From NCBI RefSeq assembly GCF_003071065.1, contig NZ_QCXX01000009.1, positions 124,001 through 188,000 on the forward strand: a stretch of 64,000 nucleotides of DNA, in the 5' to 3' direction. The stretch's first letter is position 1. The number at the start of each line of letters is the position of its first letter. The notes beneath the pieces were generated by a model that was not told the origin of the DNA, made no database searches, and saw only the letters and a list, made by a program, of their open reading frames with translations. The DNA comes from Sphingobacterium athyrii (lineage in GTDB: Bacteria > Bacteroidota > Bacteroidia > Sphingobacteriales > Sphingobacteriaceae). This document shows, one piece after another, positions 52,673-61,328 of the stretch. The position numbers were made by a program, and so were the translations under genes.

Positions 52673-53995
52673 ATGGAGAATAAAAAAGTAGCTTTTTATA
52701 CACTTGGGTGTAAACTGAATTATTCGGAGACATCATCCATTGGACGTTTATTTAAGGATGCGGGCTATGATACCACCGCTTTTAATAGCCGTGCGGACGT
52801 TTATGTAATCAATACATGTTCTGTAACGGACAACGCGGACAAGAAGTGTAGAAAAGTGGTCAAGGAAGCGCTAAAGCACTCTCCGAATGCCTATATTACT
52901 ATTGTAGGGTGTTATGCCCAGTTAAAACCAAGAGAAATTGCGGAGATACCGGGCGTGGATATGGTACTGGGGGCTGCAGAGAAATTTAACATCATTGAGC
53001 ATATCAATGATTTGACCAAGCAGGAAAAAACAATTGTTTTTAATGGGCCTATTGATGAGACCAACCAATTTGTGTCAGCTTATTCCATTGGTGATCGTAC
53101 ACGTACATTTTTAAAAGTTCAGGATGGATGCGATTATTCCTGTACATTCTGTACCATTCCCTTAGCGCGTGGTGGAAGCCGTTCGGGAAAGATTGAAGAG
53201 ATCGTCAGACAGGCTGAAGAAATTGCCGCTTCAGGTGTAAAAGAGATTGTGTTGACAGGAGTTAATATCGGTGATTTTGGTATCAGGGATGGAAAGCGCG
53301 AAGATCGCTTTCTGGATTTGGTGAAAGCACTGGATGAGGTTGAAGGCATCGATCGGATACGTATTTCTTCTATAGAACCTAATCTTCTTTCAAACGATAT
53401 CATCGAATTTGTAGCGCAATCCAAAAGATTTGTTCCACATTTTCATATGCCATTACAGTCTGGAAGCAACAAAATTCTGGGTTTGATGCGCCGGAGATAT
53501 AAACGGGAGTTATATACTGAACGGGTAGAATTTATCAAGTCGTTAATGCCCAACTGTTGCATAGGCGTTGACGTGATTGTTGGATTTCCGGGTGAAACAC
53601 GGGAGGATTTTATAGATACCTATAATTTTCTGAACGATCTGGATATTTCCTATCTGCATGTATTTACCTATTCGGAGCGCGAAAATACCATCGCAGCACA
53701 AATGGAGGGAGCTGTACCCGGAGCGCAACGTAGTGATAGAAGCAAGATGTTGCATATTCTTTCGGAGAAGAAACGTCGCGCATTTTATGAAACACAGCTT
53801 GGTGCTCAGGGGGATGTCTTATTTGAAGCAGATGAAAAAGATGGTTATATGCATGGTTTTTCCAAAAATTATGTCAAAGTAAGAACCTTATATGATCCAT
53901 TGCTGGTCAATGAGGTCGTGCCAGTCAAATTTATGGAAGTTACGGATACCTGCGAAGTAGAGGTAGAAGAGGTTCCTGAAACATTGGCACACTAG
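52673..53995 (+). CDS. mtaB: tRNA t6A37 methylthiotransferase MtaB
   Basis: A radical SAM enzyme that converts t6A37 to ms2t6A37 in tRNA. It is 440 residues from ATG 52673. The N-terminal methylthiotransferase domain has three cysteines for a second cluster (TLGCKLNYSE, VINTCSVTDNADKKC, IVGCYAQL). The radical SAM motif is CDYSCTFC in KVQDGCDYSCTFCTIPLARG, and a TRAM-like C-terminus follows. MtaB is favoured over MiaB by the GCKLNYSE and the ITIVGCYAQLKP-type sequence. Its substrate is made by TsaD and TsaB, both also in this window. Confidence 0.93.
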   Translation: MENKKVAFYTLGCKLNYSETSSIGRLFKDAGYDTTAFNSRADVYVINTCSVTDNADKKCRKVVKEALKHSPNAYITIVGCYAQLKPREIAEIPGVDMVLGAAEKFNIIEHINDLTKQEKTIVFNGPIDETNQFVSAYSIGDRTRTFLKVQDGCDYSCTFCTIPLARGGSRSGKIEEIVRQAEEIAASGVKEIVLTGVNIGDFGIRDGKREDRFLDLVKALDEVEGIDRIRISSIEPNLLSNDIIEFVAQSKRFVPHFHMPLQSGSNKILGLMRRRYKRELYTERVEFIKSLMPNCCIGVDVIVGFPGETREDFIDTYNFLNDLDISYLHVFTYSERENTIAAQMEGAVPGAQRSDRSKMLHILSEKKRRAFYETQLGAQGDVLFEADEKDGYMHGFSKNYVKVRTLYDPLLVNEVVPVKFMEVTDTCEVEVEEVPETLAH

Positions 53996-54011
53996 TTTTT
54001 TAAAACTTATA

Positions 54012-54062
54012 TATCAACAAAAAAGGGCGATCTTATAGAAAATTGCCCTTTTTTGTTGATGT
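54012..54062. terminator. Terminator of mtaB
   Basis: TATCAACAAAAAAGGGC pairs with GCCCTTTTTTGTTGATA around a 17-nt loop. Placed 17 bp after the mtaB stop. Confidence 0.85.
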
Positions 54063-54161
54063 ATAGCTCCATATTTACAGCTTTCGATTATCCTTGATTT
54101 TCTATCAAATCAGCCATATGGCATGCGCGTAATCATATCTTGAAATAAACTATAGGTTGAA

Positions 54162-55058
54162 TTAATGGGTACTACTCTTCGCAGCATTTAACCAGATCAC
54201 AGTCCCTAGGATCAAAAGAACACCGACCCACTGCACAGATGAAACAGATTCATGAAGGATAAAATAGGACATGCAGGTGGCCACAGGCAATTCTGCTGAA
54301 CTCAAAATTCCTCCCAACGAGAAACCTGTTTTTGGTAAGCCATAGGCAAACAGCAAGGGAGGGATAACTGTACCAAATAAAGATAGGATCAACCCAAAAT
54401 GCAGGAAATTAGTATCAAATTGACCGTTGAACAAATAGTTCGGCGGAAATAACGTGAAAACTAATAGGCAGGCACCAGTTACCATAATTGCGCTTTTTTG
54501 GATCGGATGGTAATCATTGCCTACACGGCCATTGACGATCATGAATACAGAATAAGCTGTAGCTGCCAAAAGTCCAAATAACAGCCCCGTTAAGTTGAGG
54601 TCCTTTAATCCTTTCTCAATTAATCCTGTTGCCAACAATGTCGCAATCAGGACAATACCAATGCCAATTAGGTTGTTCTTTGACGGTTTTACCTTGAAAA
54701 AGATAAGCTCAATAACAACACCGATCCATATGTATTGCATGAGTAGGACAATGGCTAAGGAGGCCGGAACCAGCTGTACACATTTGTAATACAAAATACT
54801 TACTAAGCCTGTTGAAGTGCCACTGATTAAAATTTTGATCCATGAAGATTTTTTAGTTGAAGATTGAAAGGTTTTGCGGGAAAATAACTTGATGGCAATA
54901 AAGATAAGCCAAAGTATGAGCATGCCAAACAATACCTGAATCCCTGTTACCTCACCTAAAGTAAGCCCTTGGCCATATGCTTTTTTAACAAACGTTGATA
55001 ATATTCCAAAACTGCTCGCACCTAAAAAGACAGCTAACGCACCTTTTAATTTTTCCAT
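54162..55058 (-). CDS. EamA/DMT-family transporter
   Basis: A 298-residue inner-membrane protein with ten predicted helices arranged as two EamA repeats (for example GALAVFLGASSFGILSTFVK at the start and SAELPVATCMSYFILHESVS before the last helices). The family exports amino acids, nucleotides, or other metabolites; no substrate can be named. ATG 55058 is preferred over a TTG at 55064. It stands alone and is convergent with mtaB. Confidence 0.88.
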   Translation of the reverse strand: MEKLKGALAVFLGASSFGILSTFVKKAYGQGLTLGEVTGIQVLFGMLILWLIFIAIKLFSRKTFQSSTKKSSWIKILISGTSTGLVSILYYKCVQLVPASLAIVLLMQYIWIGVVIELIFFKVKPSKNNLIGIGIVLIATLLATGLIEKGLKDLNLTGLLFGLLAATAYSVFMIVNGRVGNDYHPIQKSAIMVTGACLLVFTLFPPNYLFNGQFDTNFLHFGLILSLFGTVIPPLLFAYGLPKTGFSLGGILSSAELPVATCMSYFILHESVSSVQWVGVLLILGTVIWLNAAKSSTH

Positions 55059-55324
55059 TCGCAAATAAATTAGGGGTCAAAGTTACGATTTCTGAACAAT
55101 TCTTTTTCTGATCCGACGTTCTTGTAAAGGAAAATGGATAACCGAGTTGAAGACATTACTGGAGATCAGTGGGTAGAGCACATTAACGGGATGGAAATAG
55201 TCCTTTGAGCATTTTATTAAAAAAAGAGGGAATGGGTAAATTGTTTTTTACGAAAGCAGCGAAAATATTGTATACAAAGGGTTATTTATTTAAGTTTGTT
55301 ATACCGGAAAATAAATCGAACATA

Positions 55325-55897
55325 ATGATTGTCAAGTCTTATTTTATCTTTTTTTTAAGCGCGCTATTATTCTTGAGCAGTTGTTCAACAAAGAAAAAAG
55401 TACTTACATCCCGTTCACACTCCTCGAGCGGCTCGGTGTTGACTGATGCAAGTTCGGCACGTGGAAAAACCTTTTCGGGATCCCGCCTTGATAATTATGC
55501 TTCGCTATTGAATGTAAACACAAAAAAGTTAAATCCGCAGCTTTATTCATTTATTGACGACTGGATAGGGATACCACATCGAATGGGGGGACAGACTAAA
55601 AATGGCGTGGATTGTTCGGGGTTCGTTAACCTCTTGTACATTGAAGTTTATAAAGGCAACCTGCCACGAACATCACGTGATATGGAGGGCATTGTGAAAA
55701 GAAAAAAGCCTGAAAAATTGGAAGAAGGAGATTTGGTTTTTTTCTCTTTTGGCAAAAATGGAATTGACCATGTGGGCGTGTATTTACACAATAACAAATT
55801 CGTCCATGTCTCCACGCGCAAGGGAGTTATTATATCAGATCTGACAGATAGCTGGTATGCCAAAACCTTTGTGGATGCGGGTTCTCCAAAGATCTAA
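55325..55897 (+). CDS. NlpC/P60 family lipoprotein endopeptidase
   Basis: A 190-residue cell-wall peptidase. ATG 55325 gives a lipoprotein signal (YFIFFLSALLFLSSC, lipobox LSSC); upstream codons in frame lack such a signal. After a Ser-rich linker the NlpC/P60 domain (about 80-190) has the catalytic Cys in VDCSGFVNLLY, His in DHVGVYLHNNKF and the third polar residue His in VHVSTRKG. These enzymes usually cut gamma-D-Glu-DAP bonds of peptide stems, in line with the DAP-type MurE in this genome. Confidence 0.92.
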   Translation: MIVKSYFIFFLSALLFLSSCSTKKKVLTSRSHSSSGSVLTDASSARGKTFSGSRLDNYASLLNVNTKKLNPQLYSFIDDWIGIPHRMGGQTKNGVDCSGFVNLLYIEVYKGNLPRTSRDMEGIVKRKKPEKLEEGDLVFFSFGKNGIDHVGVYLHNNKFVHVSTRKGVIISDLTDSWYAKTFVDAGSPKI

Positions 55898-55987
55898 CGG
55901 ACAAAATCCATGTAGGTTTTATGTCATATCTTGATATAAACTTTTATACCCTATATAAATCCTTATTTTTGTCAAAATTTTATAGAA

Positions 55988-56491
55988 ATGACAATAAAGA
56001 GTAAAAAGATTTTTCTAGGCCTTTGTATTATTGTGCCATTTTTAATGTATTGTGTTTACTACTACAGCAATATGATTAAAAATGCACCGTTCCGTTTTGC
56101 TGATTTTGAATCAATTGAATTTAAATATGGCGAACCGAACCACATGGTCAATGAATATAATTCGAAAACGCGTATCTATAAATATTTAGACAAACAAGAT
56201 TCATTAATTACGGATACTGTCAAGTTCACAAAAGATGATCTATTGTATTTGCATCGCAAGGCAATGGAACTTGGTTTTTGGAATTTGGATACGGATATGA
56301 CAGGTCCGGAATGGAAGAAAGATTCTACAAATTCGAAAGTACCTCGCTTTTACCTGGAATATAATTACAAAGATAAGTCCAAGCGTGTCACCTTAGATGC
56401 GGATTTTGCGGGTAATCCGAGGATGCATGATGCTGCTAAATCTATGATAGACGAAATAAACCGGATGTTGGCAACGGCTCAGGCTAGATAA
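55988..56491 (+). CDS. Membrane-anchored protein of unknown function
   Basis: A 167-residue protein with one N-terminal hydrophobic segment (IFLGLCIIVPFLMYCVYYY) followed by a hydrophilic domain. The soluble part has strand-rich sequence (FESIEFKYGEP, RVTLDADFAG) and a helical C-terminus (AAKSMIDEINRMLATAQAR). I recognise no family; similar small proteins in related genomes are usually called hypothetical. A terminator follows 20 bp after the stop. Confidence 0.75.
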   Translation: MTIKSKKIFLGLCIIVPFLMYCVYYYSNMIKNAPFRFADFESIEFKYGEPNHMVNEYNSKTRIYKYLDKQDSLITDTVKFTKDDLLYLHRKAMELGFWNLDTDMTGPEWKKDSTNSKVPRFYLEYNYKDKSKRVTLDADFAGNPRMHDAAKSMIDEINRMLATAQAR

Positions 56492-56512
56492 TAACGCTAT
56501 TTATACTTATTG

Positions 56513-56551
56513 AGGAGGGAGAAGCAAAGGAGCTTTCTCCCTCTTTTTTTG
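56513..56551 (+). terminator. Terminator after the 55988 gene
   Basis: GAGGGAGAAGC pairs with GCTTTCTCCCTC (one bulge) around AAAGGA, followed by a run of seven T. Confidence 0.88.
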
Positions 56552-56753
56552 TTATTGAATGTTGCCTTTTCTTAAAACGAGCTTTTATTGTTTCTATAGA
56601 TCAGCTATTTCAGAGGTATGGTTGTGCCATCGGCTTGATTAATGGACATTGGGATAACAACCTGATACGGGCTTCTATTTACAAATTCTTTATATACAAT
56701 TGATCTTGTCTTAATGGAAATAGGGTACTTTAGCGGCAAAACCAACGTTCGAT

Positions 56754-58313
56754 ATGAAAACATTTTTTGCATTGGCTATTTCTTTAGCACTAGCCCAGAC
56801 AGTACAAGCACAGGAACTTGCAAAGGGAAAAGTTTATCTGGATATAAACAAAAATGGAAAATTGGATAAGAATGAAAAAGGAATAGCATCTGTTTCCGTG
56901 AGCAACGGTCGCGAAGTTGTCATTACTGATAAAGATGGTAACTATCAACTGCCGGCCGGAAATGATAATATTATTTTTGTTGTTAAACCTTCGGGATATG
57001 CAGTACCCTTAGACGAGAATAATCATCCCAAATTCTATTATATCCATAAGGTCAATGGAAGTCCAGCTTCCAAATATCCCGGCGTGGCGCCTACGGGGAA
57101 GATTCCATCTGCAATAAACTTCGCTTTATATCAACAAGAAGAACAACCCAATTTTTCGGCCTTTGTCTTTGGCGACCCACAGGCATACACAGAAGAAGAG
57201 CTGGGATTTTTTAAAGATGGTATCATCAATGAAATCGCAGATAAATCTGTCGCCAAATTTGGAATCAGTCTAGGAGATTTGGTCGGTGATGACCTTTCTC
57301 TTCAACCAAAATATAAATCGGTTATTTCTACCATGGGGCTACCTTGGTATAATGTTATGGGAAATCATGACATGAATTACGATGCCAAAACTGATAGCCT
57401 TTCTGATGAGTCTTTTGAGCGTACTTTTGGTCCCAATAATTACTCTTTTAATTACGGGAATGCCCACTTTATTGTATTGGATGATATCATTTATCCTAAT
57501 CCTCGTACCGGAAAAGGGTATTTAGGTGGTTTTCGGAAAGATCAGTTGGATTTTGTTGAGAATGATCTAAAACAGGTAGATAAAGATAAATTAATTGTCC
57601 TATCGTTTCATATTCCACTGTATCATGAAAATTCAAATGTATTCCGCAACGAAGACAGACAGCGTCTTTTTGATATTTTGGCTCCCTTTCAGCATACGCT
57701 TTCACTATCGGCACACACGCATTTCCAACGTCAATATTTTTATGGACAGAAAGATGGCTGGAAACAAGCGCATGCGCACCACGAATATAATGTCGGTACG
57801 ACATCCGGAGACTGGTATTCAGGTGAACTGAATGCAAAGGGAATCCCTGTTTCCACCATGCGTGACGGTACGCCAAAAGGCTACGCAATTTTGAAAATTG
57901 AGGGCAATCAATATCGCTTTGACTATAAAGTGGTGGGTCAACCTGCAAGCTATCAGATTGACGTGTATGGCGCATCAGTAGTGCCCGAAAAGTATACAAA
58001 ACGATACCCGATCTACGCAAATTTTTTCATTGGCAAAGAAGGTGATAAGGTATCCTACAGAATCAACCAAGGGGACTGGAAAGCGATGGAATATGTGAAT
58101 GAAAGTGATCCCGCATTCTTAAAATCCTTGGCGAAATACGATACGGCTGAGCAATTGATAACGACGCGCCGTCCATCTAATCCCGAAAAATCAAGTCATT
58201 TGTGGATGACAAATTTGCCTAAACTTAAAGCCGGGAAATATCAGTTAGAAATTAAAGCAGTTGATATGTTCAACAGGGAACATTTTGCGACGAAAAGTAT
58301 TGTTGTGGAATAA
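56754..58313 (+). CDS. Secreted calcineurin-like metallophosphoesterase
   Basis: A 519-residue exported enzyme (signal MKTFFALAISLALAQTVQAQ). An N-terminal beta domain with a calcium-loop-like DINKNGKLDKNEKG (about 30-120) is followed by the catalytic domain with metal ligands in FGDPQ, LGDLVGDD, MGNHDMNYD, LSFHIPLYHE and SAHTHFQ, and then a C-terminal beta domain (about 400-519). This three-part Metallophos_N / Metallophos / Metallophos_C layout is common in Bacteroidota and acts on phosphoesters outside the cytoplasm. The substrate is unknown. Confidence 0.92.
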   Translation: MKTFFALAISLALAQTVQAQELAKGKVYLDINKNGKLDKNEKGIASVSVSNGREVVITDKDGNYQLPAGNDNIIFVVKPSGYAVPLDENNHPKFYYIHKVNGSPASKYPGVAPTGKIPSAINFALYQQEEQPNFSAFVFGDPQAYTEEELGFFKDGIINEIADKSVAKFGISLGDLVGDDLSLQPKYKSVISTMGLPWYNVMGNHDMNYDAKTDSLSDESFERTFGPNNYSFNYGNAHFIVLDDIIYPNPRTGKGYLGGFRKDQLDFVENDLKQVDKDKLIVLSFHIPLYHENSNVFRNEDRQRLFDILAPFQHTLSLSAHTHFQRQYFYGQKDGWKQAHAHHEYNVGTTSGDWYSGELNAKGIPVSTMRDGTPKGYAILKIEGNQYRFDYKVVGQPASYQIDVYGASVVPEKYTKRYPIYANFFIGKEGDKVSYRINQGDWKAMEYVNESDPAFLKSLAKYDTAEQLITTRRPSNPEKSSHLWMTNLPKLKAGKYQLEIKAVDMFNREHFATKSIVVE

Positions 58314-58337
58314 TTAAATACATAGTTTTTATACGAT

Positions 58338-58363
58338 AAAAGGCAATCTTCAGGTTGCCTTTT
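58338..58363 (+). terminator. Terminator of the metallophosphoesterase gene
   Basis: AAAAGGCAA pairs with TTGCCTTTT around TCTTCAGG, followed by CTTGTTG; 24 bp after the stop. Confidence 0.75.
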
Positions 58364-58566
58364 CTTGTTGTTGAAATCGGCATATCAATATTTTTGGGAC
58401 AGACTTAGATTGCTATAGGGGGGATTAAGATGCAGAACGTTAAATTTAAGGTTGACCGAAGTTGTTTATTGAACGGTAAATCCAGTGAAATAAATAGTTT
58501 AAATAACTATTTGTCGAATTGTTTTAAGTTTAAAGTTCCCTTAAGATGGACTTAACATAACAGTCC

Positions 58567-58705
58567 TATATTTGTGTAGAGTAATTTTTGATTCATAAAG
58601 AGTTAGGGTTAATGTGTAGATCTGTTGTGAAACACGTCTGAAAATTTAGTTTGTTTTTAAAGTGAAAAGGTAATCTCCCCGGATTACCTTTCACTGTTTT
58701 TATGG
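58567..58705 (+). ncRNA. Candidate small RNA with promoter and terminator
   Basis: TATATTTG at 58567-58574 would start a transcript near 58582. AGTGAAAAGGTAATC pairs with GATTACCTTTCACT (one bulged A) around CCCCG, then GTTTTT, a typical intrinsic terminator. No -33 TTG is clear. An alternative is that the hairpin ended the now-broken channel gene on the minus strand. A short ORF reading MCRSVVKHV lies at 58612-58641. Confidence 0.35.
58661..58700. terminator. Hairpin between the small RNA candidate and the mscS-like remnant
   Basis: A 14-bp stem with one bulge and a short C/G loop, followed by GTTTTT on the + strand and by CTTTAAAAAC on the minus strand, so the + direction is favoured. Confidence 0.65.
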
Positions 58706-58720
58706 ATCTCAGTTTCTTTT

Positions 58721-58970
58721 TTACAAATTCAATATATTGATCTGTTGTTTCCGGACAAATTGCCTGAAATCATCCGAAGCCGGATTTTCGAATATCTCAA
58801 GGTCGAAATATTTTGTGGCCGCAAAGAAGTGATCAAAACATCGGAGACAATACCCTCATAATATTCCCACGTATGTCATTGACAAAGAAATACAGTTCGA
58901 TAGGTACACCATGTTCGGTTGATGCCAATTGACGCACCATTAAGGGCATGCATTTGTGTATGCCAACCCT
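58721..58970 (-). pseudogene. Remnant of an MscS-family mechanosensitive channel gene
   Basis: Minus-strand translation gives pieces of the C-terminal domain of a YbdG-like MscS channel in three frames: KCMPLMVRQLASTEHGVPIE then LYFFVND (about 58958-58872), WEYYEGIVSDVF after a shift near 58865, and DHFFAATKYFDLEIFENPAS then DDFRQFVRKQQINILNL to a TAA at 58721 after a second shift near 58835. Intact proteins read LMVRQL...GLP...Y.FTNDT.W..YE.IQ.D.FDH. The N-terminal channel part is missing; 58970-59040 has only unrelated fragments. At least two frameshifts and a large deletion make it non-functional. Confidence 0.75.
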
Positions 58971-59060
58971 AGCTTGTTAATCCATTGAAAAGTCCAGTTG
59001 TAAATTTGGGATTGAGAATCCGTTAACAATTCCCGATGTATTTTGCATCCTGCAAATATA

Positions 59061-59086
59061 CAAAAAGCCGCATTTGCGGCTTTTTG
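59061..59086 (-). terminator. Terminator of the MFS transporter gene
   Basis: AAAAAGCCGC pairs with GCGGCTTTTT around ATTT, next to the stop codon of the minus-strand gene. Confidence 0.85.
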
Positions 59087-60457
59087 TTATTTTGAATTGA
59101 GCGGCTCGCGCTCATGTTTATGTCTAAAGAATATTGCAAAAAGTACTGCGATAATCAGTGTATAGATGGCAAAGGCTAGCCAGATGTCATGCCAGTCCTT
59201 GAGCATAATATTATTGTTCAGGGTGCCATCAGGCAACAGTGCGATACTTTTCTCTTTTAAGAAATTCAGGAAGTGCATATCATTGATATTCGTATCCAGG
59301 TAGTTGGCCAGATCCTGCCCATTCTGAAAGCTTTTTGTGAAATAATGGTCGATAATCCATCCCGATGCAAAACTGCCGAATACTGCTCCGAAACCATTGG
59401 TCATCATCATAAATAAGCCTTGAGCAGAACTACGTATACTTGATGTTGTGGATGTCTCAACAAACAAAGAGCCTGAGATATTGAAAAAGTCAAATGCCAT
59501 TCCATAAACGATACAGGAAAGTACAATCATCCATAGCCCGCCAGCAGGGTCTCCAAATGAGAATAGCCCAAAACGTAATACCCAGGCAAACATAGAGATC
59601 AACATGACTTTTTTGATACCAAATCTTTTTAGGAAAAATGGGATTGCTAGAATAAAAAGTGTCTCTGATATCTGCGAAATCGACATGATGATCGTTGAGT
59701 ATTTCACAACAAAAGATTCCGCAAATTTTGGATAGAATTTAAATTCGTCCAAAAATACATCTCCATATGCGTTGGTCAACTGCAATGCGGCTCCTAAGAA
59801 CATGGAAAATATAAAGAACAGCGCCATTTTATAGTTCCCAAATAATTTAAATGCCTCTAACCCCAACAATTGTGTCCAAGATGCACTTTCCTGCTGTAAT
59901 TTTTTCGGTGGGCATTTCGGTAATGTAAAGGCATAGAGACTCAAGGCTAAGGCCGCTGTTCCCGCAATATAAAATTGGTATGCTGTCGCTTTGTTACCTG
60001 TCAGATTTGTGATCCACATCGCTACGATAAATCCAACGGTTCCGAAGACACGGATAGGAGGGAATGCTTTGACCAGATCATAGTTGTTTTCATTCAATGC
60101 AGTATAGGCAATTGAGTTGGATAGAGCTAATGTCGGCATATAGAAACACATCGCTGCGAGCATCGCATAAAAAAAAGTATTGGGATCATTGACTTGTGGT
60201 AGGTAGAAAAGAACAGCAGCATAAGATAAATGAAGGAAAAAATAGAGTCTTTCAGCATTTATCCAGCGGTCAGCAATGATCCCCATCAATGTTGGCATAA
60301 ATAGCGAAGCTATTCCCATTGTCGCGAAGATAGCGCCGAATTGTGTACCATCCCATTGCTTTGTGCCAAACCAATAGTTAGCTATTGTAATCAACCATGC
60401 TCCCCAGACAAAAAACTGAAAGAAGCTCATAATGGTCAATCTTAATTTAATAGACAT
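59087..60457 (-). CDS. MFS transporter, nucleoside:H+ symporter type
   Basis: A 456-residue inner-membrane protein with about twelve helices of the nucleoside-H+ symporter (NupG/XapB-like) branch of the major facilitator superfamily. Typical segments are FFQFFVWGAWLITIANYWFG, MGIASLFMPTLMGIIADRWI, LTNAYGDVFLDEF and SAQGLFMMMTNGFGAVFGSF. Nucleoside uptake is the family role; the exact substrate is not shown. It precedes no obvious nucleoside catabolic gene. The minus-strand neighbour upstream is the bifunctional nuclease gene, 45 bp away. Confidence 0.88.
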   Translation of the reverse strand: MSIKLRLTIMSFFQFFVWGAWLITIANYWFGTKQWDGTQFGAIFATMGIASLFMPTLMGIIADRWINAERLYFFLHLSYAAVLFYLPQVNDPNTFFYAMLAAMCFYMPTLALSNSIAYTALNENNYDLVKAFPPIRVFGTVGFIVAMWITNLTGNKATAYQFYIAGTAALALSLYAFTLPKCPPKKLQQESASWTQLLGLEAFKLFGNYKMALFFIFSMFLGAALQLTNAYGDVFLDEFKFYPKFAESFVVKYSTIIMSISQISETLFILAIPFFLKRFGIKKVMLISMFAWVLRFGLFSFGDPAGGLWMIVLSCIVYGMAFDFFNISGSLFVETSTTSSIRSSAQGLFMMMTNGFGAVFGSFASGWIIDHYFTKSFQNGQDLANYLDTNINDMHFLNFLKEKSIALLPDGTLNNNIMLKDWHDIWLAFAIYTLIIAVLFAIFFRHKHEREPLNSK

Positions 60458-60502
60458 AAAACGATATTATTTAGAGTTTTTGTTTCGCTTTAATGAGAGA
60501 AG

Positions 60503-61129
60503 TTATTTTCTTTTGGAAATTTCATCCCTAATCAACGCGGCTTGTTCGTAGTTCTCTTCCGTTAATGCCTGGTTGAGCGCCTGCTCCAATTGTTCATCTG
60601 TCAACGAAGAAAAAGGGTTGTTAGCGGATTTGGAAGGAGTCTTCTCTTCGACCTCGACCATACTGGGATCTTGAACCTTGTTGGCTTTGTCCAGATTTTC
60701 CAAAAATGCGAATTCATGTCCCTCAATAATAATTCCTGCAGATGACATAATAAATTCATAGGCATAAATTGGTGCTTCAAAACGAACGGCCAAAGCAACC
60801 GCGTCGGAAGTCCGCGCATCAATTTCGACCATCTTATTGCCGTCAGAACAAATAATCTTTGCATAAAAAATGCCTTCAATCAGATTGTAGATGAGTACTT
60901 CAACGAGTTTAATGCCAAAAGATTCTGCAAAAGACTGAAACAGGTCGTGCGTAAGGGGACGGCTTGGAATCATTTTTTCTATCCGAATAGCGATGGCTTG
61001 AGCTTCATGGCTACCAATAATGATGGGCAGTCTTCTGTTGCCCTCCACTTCTCCCAATACAAGGGCGTAAGCCCCAGATTGCGTTTGACTATAGGATAAA
61101 CCAACGATATCTAATCTGATTTTCTTCAT
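60503..61129 (-). CDS. Bifunctional nuclease family protein with UVR motif
   Basis: A 208-residue cytoplasmic protein from ATG 61129 (the frame extends upstream without homology). The DUF151/bifunctional nuclease domain covers about 1-135 (LDIVGLSYSQTQSGAYALVLGE, LPIIIGSHEAQAIAIRIE, ARTSDAVALAVRFEAPIYA). The C-terminal 30 residues are a UvrB/UvrC-type UVR motif (EQLEQALNQALTEENYEQAA). A DNase/RNase activity was reported for a plant relative; the bacterial role is not settled. Confidence 0.9.
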   Translation of the reverse strand: MKKIRLDIVGLSYSQTQSGAYALVLGEVEGNRRLPIIIGSHEAQAIAIRIEKMIPSRPLTHDLFQSFAESFGIKLVEVLIYNLIEGIFYAKIICSDGNKMVEIDARTSDAVALAVRFEAPIYAYEFIMSSAGIIIEGHEFAFLENLDKANKVQDPSMVEVEEKTPSKSANNPFSSLTDEQLEQALNQALTEENYEQAALIRDEISKRK

Positions 61130-61328
61130 TTTAATTCCAAAGCGGTCTACAAACTTAGATAAATTTGCTTTTATATGCAATTATAATTACGTTCCGTGTG
61201 AAACAAATTTATCGATCTCCCTTGCTGATGCCGGCCTTTTTAATTGGGGAAATTGCAATTAGTTAAAGGGTAAATAAAAATCCCCAATCATGTTTTGAAT
61301 GAATGGGGAGGAAAATATGCGGTAAATC

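Larger units (their letters stand above)
58364..58720. other. Gene-poor region with possible small RNA
   Basis: No credible protein-coding gene. A -7-like TATATTTG at 58567-58574 and a hairpin with T tail at 58661-58700 bracket about 120 nt that could be a small transcript; a 9-codon ORF (58612-58641) lies inside. The stretch 58364-58560 shows nothing I can name. Confidence 0.5.
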
